A stretch of DNA of 64,000 nt, from assembly GCF_040750395.1 (NCBI RefSeq), contig NZ_JBFLVD010000015.1, positions 310,001 to 374,000 on the forward strand. Reading direction: 5' to 3'. Numbering within the stretch: the first letter of the stretch is position 1; every line of letters starts with the position of its first letter. The position numbers were made by a program, and so were the translations under genes. Source of the stretch: Scandinavium sp002470465 (GTDB lineage Bacteria > Pseudomonadota > Gammaproteobacteria > Enterobacterales > Enterobacteriaceae). Positions 16,303 through 24,596 of the stretch are shown piece by piece. The notes beneath the pieces are model-generated. The model was not told where the DNA came from. It made no database searches and saw only the letters and a list, made by a program, of their open reading frames with translations.

Positions 16303-17148
16303 TCAGAACTGTACCTGATTCACGTTCAGTGCCCTGTCTACAAACATGCAGCGATTTCTTCCGCTCTGTTTTCCGCGATACATAGCGCAATCTGCCCGCT
16401 CCAGCACCCGATGCAGCGTTTCGCCCTGATGGGCTCGCGTCAGTCCTGAGGTGACGGTTATCGACAGCTGCTCTGCGCCAAATCGGATGCGGTGTGCCGC
16501 AATGGCTTCGTTAATGCGCAACCCTGCGTGACAGGCGTCCCGGTCGTTTCTTGCCTTCAGCAGCGTGATGAACTCCTCACCGCCAAAACGGTACGAAGGC
16601 TCATAGCTACGGGTGCATTCACGCAGCTTTAACGCCAGTGCACGCAGCACCGCATCGCCCGTCATGTGTCCCCAGGTATCGTTCACCTGCTTGAAATGAT
16701 CGACGTCGGTGATCAGCACATACACGTTGTCGCCGTTTTCTTCGGGAAGATGGCTGTCGAAGGATTCATCAAGAATGCGGCATCTGTTGCAGCTCCGTCA
16801 GCGCATCGTAGCCGCTGCAAAGCTTGCTTGAAGACATCAAAGAGAGCCAGCTTAACGTCGCCATCGACGATGGAGGTGACCAGCTCACGGCAGACGTTAT
16901 GCGTCTCTTCATGGCGCTGATGTATGGCCAGTACGAATCCCCCTGTCGTCGGAGTTTTCGCTCAGCTAACCGTTGATCCAGCTACCGAAAGCACAAAGAT
17001 TATGCGACGCCTGGCGAGTAATGGCTGGCTGTTCCCTGTCACGCACTGAAATATAGCTGAATACCTCCACCAGCCACTGATAATGCGCCTCAACGGCCTG
17101 GTTCAAATCACCAATCAGTTTATCGATTTCATTGAGTTTTTTGCTCAT
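16303..17148 (-). pseudogene. dgcZ: Broken diguanylate cyclase DgcZ (YdeH)
   Basis: The N-terminus (ATG at 17146-17148, MSKKLNEIDKLIGDLNQAVE) matches the CZB zinc-sensing domain of E. coli DgcZ but hits TAG after FGSWING at 16966. Past this, another frame encodes HNVCRELVTSIVDGD, matching the middle of DgcZ. A third, from about 16780, encodes CRILDESFDSHL and the GGDEF domain with an intact RFGGEEF signature, ending at 16303. About 20 residues before LTGLPGR in DgcZ seem missing. Several lesions thus separate the pieces. A GTG at 16725 could make a 140-residue GGDEF fragment, but it lacks the start of the domain and is unlikely to work. Confidence 0.9.
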
Positions 17149-17429
17149 GGAACCTCCTGTTCCGTTCGCTGATATGCCCCCTGAGGGTAGCAGGCAAAAC
17201 TTACAGAAACGTAAAGCGCAGGCAAATCAGACGATCCGCTGAGCAATAATGAATACGGGAAAGACAGCGAAGCAAAAAACGACGACGGCGTTGTCGACGT
17301 CGGGAAAATTATCGATTGAGGTCCGTGTTCGGGCGGCCTGGTTTAGGCAGCGCGCAAAATGACGCGAGAGAATAGAGATGCGTAACTATATGAAATTTAA
17401 TAATAAATTCAGGATAGCGTGTTTATCGT
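17149..17429. other. Non-coding stretch between dgcZ remnant and ompW
   Basis: No gene recognised. The only frame of note is a 37-codon plus-strand one beginning ATGAATACGGGAAAG near 17250, Thr/Lys-rich, without a good ribosome site. The stretch turns AT-rich towards ompW. Confidence 0.5.
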
Positions 17430-17436
17430 TTATAAA

Positions 17437-17459
17437 GAGTGACCGCAAAGCGGCCACTC
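17437..17459 (-). terminator. ompW terminator
   Basis: GAGTGACCGC (17437-17446) pairs with GCGGCCACTC (17450-17459) with one mismatch around an AAA loop. On the minus strand it is followed by TTTAT, just after the ompW stop. Confidence 0.8.
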
Positions 17460-17468
17460 ATCTCGTTA

Positions 17469-18119
17469 TCAGAAGCGATAACCCGCGGAGAACATAAACA
17501 CCCAGGGATCGATACGGACTTTGTCGTTATAGCTCTGCGCCGGGAGAACCGAACCATCGGACTTGTAGCGCGCTTTGGTGTCGATATCCATGTACCACAC
17601 GGAGGCGTTGAGCAGCCAGTCGCGGTTAATGAGATAATCCACGCCCACCTGCCCGGCAACGCCCCAGGAATCCTTCAGGCTCAGATCGGAAAGACCTGCA
17701 TCTTTACCGTTGTCGTTGAATTTCTCATCAAAAAAGGTGGTGTAGTTAACCCCAACCCCAACATAAGGGCGGAATTTGCTGGTAGCCTCACCGAAGTACC
17801 ACTGCGCCATTAACGTTGGCGGAAGCTGGTGTACCGTGGCGATATCGCCGGTCGCACCGGTGCCAATTTTATGGCGGAACGGCGTTGCTGCCAGCAGTTC
17901 AACACCGAGATTATCGGTCGCCATGTAGGTAAAGGTCAGCCCGAGCTGTGTGTTATTGCTGACGTTAAAGCCATTGAGGCTCCCGAGGGTACCGTTCGCG
18001 CCTTCCGTTGGTCTGACGGTGGCCGTACCTGCACGAATAAAGAACTCACCCGCTTCATGCGCCCAGGCTCCGCCAGAAAGACTGCCTAAAACCAGCGCTG
18101 CCACTGCTAACTTTTTCAT
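17469..18119 (-). CDS. ompW: Outer membrane protein OmpW
   Basis: 216 residues, a small eight-stranded beta-barrel. A signal peptide ends at GGAWA before HEAGEFFIRAG, and the protein ends in the aromatic signature SAGYRF needed for BAM-assisted insertion. I use ATG 18119 (MKKLAVAALVLG), 5 bases after GAAGGAG; a GTG at 18125 touches that site. In E. coli OmpW is linked to passage of small hydrophobic molecules, acts as the colicin S4 receptor, and is FNR-activated; an FNR-like site is present upstream. Confidence 0.97.
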   Translation of the reverse strand: MKKLAVAALVLGSLSGGAWAHEAGEFFIRAGTATVRPTEGANGTLGSLNGFNVSNNTQLGLTFTYMATDNLGVELLAATPFRHKIGTGATGDIATVHQLPPTLMAQWYFGEATSKFRPYVGVGVNYTTFFDEKFNDNGKDAGLSDLSLKDSWGVAGQVGVDYLINRDWLLNASVWYMDIDTKARYKSDGSVLPAQSYNDKVRIDPWVFMFSAGYRF

Positions 18120-18221
18120 ATCCACTCCTTCGTTATGGTTTTATAAGCGCGATGAATATACCCACAAAAGAGTAAAAACGATCCAACTCAGATCACATTC
18201 AATCCTGAGATTTAACATTCA

Positions 18222-18235
18222 TTGATCTGGATTAA
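18222..18235. promoter_or_regulatory. FNR-like site upstream of ompW
   Basis: TTGATCTGGATTAA matches the FNR consensus TTGAT-N4-ATCAA at 9 of 10 fixed positions. It lies about 100 bases before the ompW start, on the plus-strand side, in the 345-base ompW-yciC intergenic region (18120-18464). No other clear element was seen there. Confidence 0.6.
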
Positions 18236-18464
18236 TTTTTCGTAGCAATTGCATTAAGGGAAAAGCATATCCATATCAATTTTCTGTCTTTTCTTCGTGA
18301 CAAAATAAGCAGCGCACGCGGTACTCACCCAATCCTGACCTTTTACGGCTTACCGCCTCTTTACAAAGATATGCTTTTCCATACAGGTGTTGATGCTGCC
18401 ACTTTGACGTCGGGTGAGTTACAATTGCCGGCTTATTCATACCAGCCAGACTCAAGGAGAGTGC

Positions 18465-19208
18465 ATGTCTATCACGGCTAAGTCGGTTTACCGTGACACG
18501 GGTAATTTTTTTCGCAATCAGTTCGTTACGATACTGCTGATTGCGTTGTTGTGTGCGTTTATCACGGTGGTGCTTGGCCATGCGTTCTCACCGAGCGACG
18601 AGCAGCTCGCCGTTCTGAAAGAAGGCGATAATCTCGCGGGCAGCGCGGGTCTGTTTGAACTGGTGCAGAACATGACGCCAGAGCAGCAGCAAATCCTGCT
18701 GCGGGCATCGGCGGCGTCCACGTTTTCCGGACTGATTGGCAACGCCATTCTCGCGGGCGGCGTACTGCTGATGATTCAGATGATCTCTGCCGGGCAGCGC
18801 GTCAGCGCCCTGCGTGCGATCGGCGCCAGCGCGCCGGTCCTGCCGAAGCTGTTACTCCTCATCTTCATTACCACTTTCCTGGTACAGATGGGCGTAATGC
18901 TGGTGGTCGTTCCGGGCGTGCTGCTGGCCATCGTGCTGGCCTTTGCACCGATCATGCTGGTGCAGGACAAAATGGGGATATTTGCCTCAATGCGTAACAG
19001 TATGCGCCTGACGTGGAGCAATATGCGCCTCGTCGCCACCCCGGTGATGGCCTGGCTGCTGGCGAAAACAGCGCTGCTGATGTTCGCGCCGAACTTTGCC
19101 GTATTGACGCCAAACGTTGGCGCGGTGGTGGTGAACTGCATCAGCAATCTCATTTCCGCATTGTTGCTGATCTATTTATTCCGCCTGTATATGCTTATTC
19201 GTAACTGA
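18465..19208 (+). CDS. yciC: YciC family inner-membrane protein
   Basis: 247 residues of UPF0259 type with several hydrophobic segments, including about 19-40, 84-110, 122-160 and the C-terminal third. The ATG at 18465 gives MSITAKSVYRDTGNFFRNQF, aligning with E. coli YciC, and is preceded by CAAGGAGAG. The function is not established. It is first in a yciC-yciB-yciA run; a GGCCCGG/CCGGGCC hairpin lies in the gap to yciB. Confidence 0.95.
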   Translation: MSITAKSVYRDTGNFFRNQFVTILLIALLCAFITVVLGHAFSPSDEQLAVLKEGDNLAGSAGLFELVQNMTPEQQQILLRASAASTFSGLIGNAILAGGVLLMIQMISAGQRVSALRAIGASAPVLPKLLLLIFITTFLVQMGVMLVVVPGVLLAIVLAFAPIMLVQDKMGIFASMRNSMRLTWSNMRLVATPVMAWLLAKTALLMFAPNFAVLTPNVGAVVVNCISNLISALLLIYLFRLYMLIRN

Positions 19209-19260
19209 TCCCCTCAAGGCCCGGCATGCCCGGGCCCTTACTGAAATACGGAACCGATGT

Positions 19261-19800
19261 ATGAAGCAGTTTCTGGATTTTTTACCGCTGGTGGTGTTCT
19301 TTGCTTTCTATAAGCTTTACGACATCTACGCAGCGACCACGGCGCTGATCGTTGCCACCGCCATCGTGCTGATTTACAGCTGGGTGCGCTATCGCAAAGT
19401 CGAGAAGATGGCGCTGATCACTTTTGTCATCGTTGCCGTGTTCGGCGGCCTGACGCTGTTCTTCCACAACGATGAATTTATCAAATGGAAAGTCACCGTC
19501 ATTTACGGCCTGTTTGCCATCGCCCTGCTGGTCAGCCAGTGGGTGATGAAAAAGCCGCTGATCCAGCGCATGCTCGGCAAAGAGTTAACGCTGCCGCAGT
19601 TCGTGTGGTCTCGTCTCAACATCGCATGGGCGCTGTTCTTTATCCTGTGCGGGCTGGCAAACATCTATATTGCTTTCTGGCTGCCGCAGAACATCTGGGT
19701 CAACTTCAAAGTGTTTGGTTTAACCGCGCTGACCCTGATTTTCACGCTGCTGAGCGGCGTATACATCTACCGCCACATGCCGCAGGACGAGAGTAAATGA
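19261..19800 (+). CDS. yciB: Inner-membrane-spanning protein YciB (septation protein A family)
   Basis: A 179-residue polytopic membrane protein with about five hydrophobic spans and the family's starting sequence MKQFLDFLPLVVFFAFYKLY. In E. coli YciB interacts with cell elongation and division proteins and affects envelope integrity. The stop overlaps the yciA ATG by 4 bases. Confidence 0.97.
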   Translation: MKQFLDFLPLVVFFAFYKLYDIYAATTALIVATAIVLIYSWVRYRKVEKMALITFVIVAVFGGLTLFFHNDEFIKWKVTVIYGLFAIALLVSQWVMKKPLIQRMLGKELTLPQFVWSRLNIAWALFFILCGLANIYIAFWLPQNIWVNFKVFGLTALTLIFTLLSGVYIYRHMPQDESK

Positions 19801-20195
19801 GTACGAGCAGTGATGCGCCAGTTGGCGATTTAGTTCTTCGCACGCTGGCTATGCCCGCTGACACTAATGCCAACGGCGATATTTTTGGCGGCTGGATCAT
19901 GTCGCAGATGGACCTCGGCGGCGCAATCATGGCCAAAGAGATTGCCCAGGGCCGCGTTGTCACGGTTCGAGTGGACGGCATGACGTTTCTGCGGCCGGTC
20001 GCGGTGGGTGATGTGGTGTGCTGCTATGCCCGCTGCACCAAACGTGGCACAACGTCGATTACGGTAAACATTGAAGTCTGGGTGAAGAAAGTGGCGTCCG
20101 AACCTATCGGGCAGCGCTATAAAGCCACTGAAGCACTGTTTATCTATGTCGCGGTAGACAGCGAAGGCAAACCAAGACCTTTCCCTAAGCCGTAA
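19797..20195 (+). CDS. yciA: Acyl-CoA thioester hydrolase YciA
   Basis: A 132-residue hotdog-fold thioesterase, full length. The segment ADTNANGDIFGGWIMSQMD carries the conserved active-site Asn-Asp region of the YciA/BACH type. The enzyme hydrolyses a broad range of acyl-CoAs in the cytoplasm. In K-12 the next gene is tonB; here a REP element and yniB follow, so the local order breaks after this gene. Confidence 0.97.
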   Translation: MSTSSDAPVGDLVLRTLAMPADTNANGDIFGGWIMSQMDLGGAIMAKEIAQGRVVTVRVDGMTFLRPVAVGDVVCCYARCTKRGTTSITVNIEVWVKKVASEPIGQRYKATEALFIYVAVDSEGKPRPFPKP

Positions 20196-20200
20196 TCCCT

Positions 20201-20270
20201 TGCCGGGTGGCGGCTTTCGCCTGACCCGGCCTGCGAATCAAGCAGGCCGGGTAAGCACAGCGCCATCAGG
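20201..20270. repeat. REP/BIME element between yciA and yniB
   Basis: TGCCGGGTGGCGGCTTTCGC, then CCTGACCCGGC, and an inverted second unit with GCAGGCCGGGTAAGC. This is the standard enterobacterial REP pair. It sits at the point where order departs from K-12. Confidence 0.9.
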
Positions 20271-20276
20271 TACGCT

Positions 20277-20813
20277 TCAAAGAAAGCCCAACAGCTTAAA
20301 GAAGAAATACCCCGCCACAATCACGATCGCGGGCAGCACGTACAGCGGGAATATCTGCAAAAAGATAGTGTGGTGCGGCACCACAATTTTCGCGTCAATT
20401 TGCTCTTTGGTTAATCCTTCGGGCCCTTTCGCATGCTCCAGAATCAGCTGATCCTGCACGCCCTCACGCAGAAACTTCGCCTGGCGGCCCATTCGCGCCC
20501 CGGAAGCCTGTAACGCCATGCCAATAAACACCAGCGCAAAGATAATCCAGAAGCCGATATTCAGGCTGTGGTGGAAATCCGGCAGCGGTGAGTTGAACCA
20601 GAACACGTTCAGGAACGGCGTATTGAAACGGATCATTTCAATCATCACGTGGGCGAAATCCAGCAGCACTGCGTCAATACCTGGCTGCTTTTCACTGTGT
20701 TCAAACATAAATTTGAACAGTGAGATAAGTGTTGAAATCACCGCCGGGATGAAAATAACCCAGCCCAGAATGCGTTTTAGTATGGCAATGCGTCCAGCTT
20801 GTTGATACGTCAT
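20277..20813 (-). CDS. yniB: YniB family inner-membrane protein
   Basis: 178 residues with three or so membrane segments: about 10-33 (ILKRILGWVIFIPAVISTLI), about 83-105, and the C-terminal segment about 150-176. It matches E. coli YniB; function unknown. It is divergent from hxpB, as in K-12. Confidence 0.92.
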   Translation of the reverse strand: MTYQQAGRIAILKRILGWVIFIPAVISTLISLFKFMFEHSEKQPGIDAVLLDFAHVMIEMIRFNTPFLNVFWFNSPLPDFHHSLNIGFWIIFALVFIGMALQASGARMGRQAKFLREGVQDQLILEHAKGPEGLTKEQIDAKIVVPHHTIFLQIFPLYVLPAIVIVAGYFFFKLLGFL

Positions 20814-20950
20814 GGATTCCCCTTGTTCAGACGCGCTGATGTTTCGCTGTAAGTCTACCCTGAGTTACCCCTTTTCGCCTGCGTTTTAACAGCGATATGA
20901 TGTAGGATGAAGCCCCTGGCGCTGGCCTATTACCTTACAGGAGTTGCATT

Positions 20951-21619
20951 ATGACAGCCTCGCGACAAATTGTTGCCGCTATCTTTGATATGGACGGATT
21001 GCTGATTGACTCTGAGCCGCTGTGGGATCGCGCTGAGCTGGGCGTTTTAGCTGAAATCGGCGTCGACATCAGCCGCCGTAGCGAACTGCCGGATACCCTT
21101 GGCCTGCGTATCGATATGGTCGTCGAACTGTGGTTCGCCCATCACCCCTGGAGCGGCCCGAGCCGCGCGGAAGTGACCGACCTGATAATCAACCGCGCCA
21201 TTTCCCTGGTTGAAGCAGAACGCCCGCTGCTGCCAGGCGTACGTGAAGCCATTGCGCTGTGCAAGGCTCAGGGGCTGAAAGTGGGTCTGGCTTCGGCCTC
21301 TCCGCTGCATATGCTGGAAAAAGTGCTGGCGATGTTCGATCTGCGCGATCAATTTGACGCCCTTGCCTCGGCGGAAAAGCTGCCCTACAGCAAACCGCAT
21401 CCGCAGGTGTATCTCGACTGCGCGCAGAAGCTTGGCGTATCTCCGCTTAACTGCGTGGCGCTGGAAGACTCTGTTAATGGCATGATCGCCAGTAAGGCTG
21501 CACGGATGCGCTCCATCGTTGTGCCCGAACATGCGAATTTTGCCGACCCGCGCTATGTGTTGGCGGAGGCAAAACTGTCCTCTCTCGAACAACTCACCTC
21601 CGCGCATCTTCTTGGCTGA
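20951..21619 (+). CDS. hxpB: Hexitol/2-deoxyglucose phosphatase HxpB (YniC), HAD family
   Basis: A 222-residue HAD phosphatase. Motif I is FDMDGLLIDSEPLW with nucleophile D13 and acid/base D15; motif II is the LASAS segment; a lysine lies in KPHPQVY; motif IV is LEDSVNG. The E. coli enzyme dephosphorylates hexitol phosphates and 2-deoxyglucose 6-phosphate. TTACAGGAGTTGC precedes the ATG. A 9-bp hairpin (CACAACCCG/CGGGTTGTG, 21631-21657) follows the stop but lacks a T run. Confidence 0.96.
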   Translation: MTASRQIVAAIFDMDGLLIDSEPLWDRAELGVLAEIGVDISRRSELPDTLGLRIDMVVELWFAHHPWSGPSRAEVTDLIINRAISLVEAERPLLPGVREAIALCKAQGLKVGLASASPLHMLEKVLAMFDLRDQFDALASAEKLPYSKPHPQVYLDCAQKLGVSPLNCVALEDSVNGMIASKAARMRSIVVPEHANFADPRYVLAEAKLSSLEQLTSAHLLG

Positions 21620-21707
21620 ATCCTCTCCTGCACAACCCGGCTGAACGTCGGGTTGTGACAAAGAGTTACACCGTCACCTCTTCCACCTACTGTATAAAAA
21701 CCCTATA

Positions 21708-21723
21708 CTGTATGAATTGACAG
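21708..21723. promoter_or_regulatory. LexA (SOS) box upstream of ydjM
   Basis: CTGTATGAATTGACAG fits the CTGT-N8-ACAG SOS consensus exactly and lies 17 bases before the ydjM ATG. A further half-site, CTGTATAAAAACC, starts just upstream at 21690. E. coli ydjM is LexA-regulated. Confidence 0.9.
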
Positions 21724-21739
21724 TTTTACGGGTGTTATC

Positions 21740-22330
21740 ATGACGGCGGAAGGTCACCTGCTCTTTTCAATTGCCTGTGCGGTGTTTGCCAAAAATGCCG
21801 AGCTGACCCCGGTTCTGGCACAGGGTGACTGGTGGCATATTGTGCCCGCCGCGGTACTCACCTGCCTGCTGCCGGACATCGATCACCCCAGGTCCTTCCT
21901 TGGTCAGCGGCTAAGCTGGATAGCCAAACCCATAGCGCGAATGTGTGGCCATCGTGGCTTTACCCATAGCCTTCTGGCGGTGTTCGGCGGCCTGACGCTG
22001 TTTTATCTCAAAGTTCCGGAAAGCTGGATTGTTCCTGCCGATGCTATTCAGGGAATGGTGCTCGGCTACCTGAGTCATATCCTTGCGGACATGCTCACGC
22101 CTGCGGGCGTGCCGCTGCTGTGGCCCTGCCGCTGGCGGTTTCGTCTGCCCATCCTCGCACCACGCAAAGGCAATCAGCTGGAGCGCGTGCTCTGCATGGT
22201 CCTGTTCGTTTATGCCGTCTGGATGCCGCAGTCGGTCACCGATAACAGCGCCGTACGCTGGTCATCTGGCCTTATCAGTTCGCTCCAGTGGCGCTTCGAT
22301 CGCTTTATAAATCAGCAAAGCGGCCACTAA
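21740..22330 (+). CDS. ydjM: SOS-inducible inner-membrane protein YdjM (metal-dependent hydrolase family)
   Basis: 196 residues of the YdjM/DUF457 family of membrane-bound metal-dependent hydrolases. Conserved acidic and histidine clusters are visible: LLPDIDHPRSFLG near residue 50, GHRGFTHSLL near 73, and LSHILADMLTPAGV near 115. The natural substrate is unknown. The LexA box just upstream places it in the SOS regulon, as in E. coli. Confidence 0.94.
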   Translation: MTAEGHLLFSIACAVFAKNAELTPVLAQGDWWHIVPAAVLTCLLPDIDHPRSFLGQRLSWIAKPIARMCGHRGFTHSLLAVFGGLTLFYLKVPESWIVPADAIQGMVLGYLSHILADMLTPAGVPLLWPCRWRFRLPILAPRKGNQLERVLCMVLFVYAVWMPQSVTDNSAVRWSSGLISSLQWRFDRFINQQSGH

Positions 22331-22461
22331 ACCGGCAATCATGGCTGTTTTGGCATAACCCATTCCATTTGGATATAAGATGCGCATCACACTTCTGCTA
22401 CTCTTTGCGGCATTACAGTCGGCCTGATTCTGGGCCGTATAACGACATCAGGAGAACGGGG

Positions 22462-23853
22462 ATGAATTTTCCACTTATAGCGAACGTTGTGGTGTTCGCG
22501 GTATTACTTTTTGCTCTGGCACAGACACGACACAAAAACTGGAGCCTGGCTAAAAAAGTACTGGTCGGCCTGGCAATGGGCGTGGTCTTTGGCCTGGCGC
22601 TGCAGCTGGTTTACGGTGCGGACAGCGCAGTACTGAAAGACTCAATTCAGTGGTTCAACATTGTAGGTAACGGCTACGTCCAGCTGTTGCAGATGATCGT
22701 TATGCCGCTGGTATTCGCCTCTATCCTTAGCGCGGTGGCACGTCTGCATAACGCGTCCCAGCTGGGTAAAATCAGCTTCCTGACCATCGGCACCCTGCTG
22801 TTCACCACGCTGATTTCTGCGCTGGTCGGCGTGCTGGTGACCAACCTCTTCGGCCTGAGCGCTGAAGGTCTGGTGCAGGGCACTGCGGAAACCGCGCGCC
22901 TGAACGCCATCCAGAGCACCTACGTCGGTAAAGTGGCTGACCTGAGCGTACCGCAGCTGCTGCTCTCCTTCGTGCCGAAAAATCCGTTTGCAGACCTGAC
23001 CGGTGCGAGCCCGACTTCAATCATCAGCATCGTGATTTTCGCCGCCTTCCTCGGCGTGGCCGCGCTGAAGCTGCTGAAAGACGATGAAGCAAAAGGCAAA
23101 CGCGTTCTGACCGCCATCGATACCCTGCAAAGCTGGGTGATGAAGCTGGTGCGTCTGGTGATGCAACTGACCCCTTATGGCGTACTGGCGCTGATGACCA
23201 AAGTCGTTGCGGGTTCTAACCTGCAGGACATCATTAAGCTTGGCGGTTTCGTGGTGGCATCCTATCTGGGCCTGGCGATCATGTTTGTGGTTCACGGCCT
23301 GCTGCTGGGTGCGAACGGCGTTAACCCGTTGAAATACTTCCGTAAAGTATGGCCTGTGCTGACCTTCGCGTTCACCAGCCGTTCCAGCGCCGCGTCTATT
23401 CCGCTGAACATCGAAGCGCAAACTCGCCGTCTGGGCGTGCCGGAATCTATCGCCAGCTTCTCCGCGTCCTTCGGTGCGACCATCGGCCAGAACGGCTGTG
23501 CGGGCCTGTACCCGGCTATGCTGGCGGTGATGGTTGCCCCAACCGTCGGGATTAACCCACTGGATCCGCTGTGGATTGCGACTCTGGTTGGCATCGTAAC
23601 CGTCAGCTCCGCCGGCGTGGCGGGCGTGGGCGGCGGCGCAACCTTCGCTGCGCTGATCGTGCTGCCTGCGATGGGCCTGCCGGTAACGCTGGTTGCCCTG
23701 CTGATCTCCATTGAACCGCTGATCGACATGGGCCGTACTGCCCTGAACGTCAACGGCTCCATGACCGCCGGTACTCTCACCAGCCAGTGGCTGCGTCAGA
23801 CCGACAAAGCGGTAATGGCAAGCGAAGATGAAGTAGAGCTGGCGCACCGCTAA
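22462..23853 (+). CDS. tcyP: L-cystine/sulfocysteine symporter TcyP (YdjN)
   Basis: 463 residues, a dicarboxylate/amino acid:cation symporter family protein matching E. coli TcyP closely. Several membrane spans are evident, with the conserved TSRSSAASIPLN (re-entrant loop) and SFGATIGQNGCAGLYPAM segments. I take ATG 22462 (MNFPLIANVVVFAVLLFALAQ), preceded by AGGAGAACGGGG; the frame is open further upstream, but that part overlaps ydjM. It imports cystine and related sulfur compounds. Confidence 0.97.
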   Translation: MNFPLIANVVVFAVLLFALAQTRHKNWSLAKKVLVGLAMGVVFGLALQLVYGADSAVLKDSIQWFNIVGNGYVQLLQMIVMPLVFASILSAVARLHNASQLGKISFLTIGTLLFTTLISALVGVLVTNLFGLSAEGLVQGTAETARLNAIQSTYVGKVADLSVPQLLLSFVPKNPFADLTGASPTSIISIVIFAAFLGVAALKLLKDDEAKGKRVLTAIDTLQSWVMKLVRLVMQLTPYGVLALMTKVVAGSNLQDIIKLGGFVVASYLGLAIMFVVHGLLLGANGVNPLKYFRKVWPVLTFAFTSRSSAASIPLNIEAQTRRLGVPESIASFSASFGATIGQNGCAGLYPAMLAVMVAPTVGINPLDPLWIATLVGIVTVSSAGVAGVGGGATFAALIVLPAMGLPVTLVALLISIEPLIDMGRTALNVNGSMTAGTLTSQWLRQTDKAVMASEDEVELAHR

Positions 23854-23866
23854 GCCCACTTCTTCC

Positions 23867-23908
23867 AAAAAAACGGTGAGCCAGACACGTTCTGCTCACC
23901 GTTTTTTT
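23867..23908. terminator. Bidirectional terminator between tcyP and dpiA
   Basis: AAAAACGGTGAGC pairs with GCTCACCGTTTTT around a 12-base loop, with A and T runs on both sides. It serves tcyP on the plus strand and dpiA on the minus strand; the dpiA stop sits in its right arm. Confidence 0.9.
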
Positions 23909-24596
23909 ATGTCTCCGTGCCCCGGTAGCTGCGCTGCGGCCGACCAACCTTGCCGTAGACAATCTCAGCCCGAATCTGCTGCTGGCCTGCGGCATACTCC
24001 AGATAGCGCCTTGCCGTCGTCCGGCTTAGCTTAAGCGTCTGAGCAACCGTTTCTGCGGTGTGGCTGGTCTCACGGTCGGCAAACAGCGCGAGGACCTTCT
24101 CAAGCGTCAGGCCATCGATGCCAACCGGGAGCTCAGCCCTGGGCTCACCGCGTGCGTAAGCGTTAAACATCTGGTCAATCTGACGCTGGCTGGCGCTGGC
24201 GGTGTGTGCCAGCATCTGCATCCTCTGCTGATAGCGTACCAGCGTCTGATGAAGCCGCTCGTACGAAACCGGCTTCACCAGATAATCAAAGACTCCGCCG
24301 CGCACCGCTTCGGAGACGGTATCCATATCGCTCGCTGCGGTAGTAAAAATCACGCCGCATGACGTATGGGCCTCGATCAGCTCATGCAGTAAGGTGATAC
24401 CCTTCCCGTCCGGCAGGTAGTTATCAAGCAGAATCAGCGAAGGATGCAGCCGGGCGATCATGGCACGCGCCTGAGCCAGATTTCCTGCCAGCCACACTTG
24501 ACTGCATTCGGGATACTGTTGAATAAATTCTGCATGCATTTCGGCCAGCGCCGTTTCATCTTCAACAATCAAAATCGTCAGAGGTTGTGCCATCAT
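23907..24596 (-). CDS. dpiA: Two-component response regulator DpiA (CitB)
   Basis: 229 residues, or 228 from the second ATG at 24593. The receiver domain begins ILIVEDETALAEMH, and the phosphoacceptor aspartate lies in LILLDNYLPDGKG (D57 counted from the second ATG). The C-terminal part has the helix-turn-helix HTAETVAQTLKLSRTTARRYL and GKVGRPQRSY, typical of the CitB/DcuR group. It activates citrate lyase genes in response to DpiB. Its start lies 35 bases inside the end of dpiB, so translation is probably coupled. Confidence 0.96.
   Translation of the reverse strand: MMAQPLTILIVEDETALAEMHAEFIQQYPECSQVWLAGNLAQARAMIARLHPSLILLDNYLPDGKGITLLHELIEAHTSCGVIFTTAASDMDTVSEAVRGGVFDYLVKPVSYERLHQTLVRYQQRMQMLAHTASASQRQIDQMFNAYARGEPRAELPVGIDGLTLEKVLALFADRETSHTAETVAQTLKLSRTTARRYLEYAAGQQQIRAEIVYGKVGRPQRSYRGTET

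Noticed and set aside
21690..21711. Second LexA box before ydjM
   Set aside because: CTGTATAAAAACC has only one good half; the partner ACAG is missing at the right spacing.
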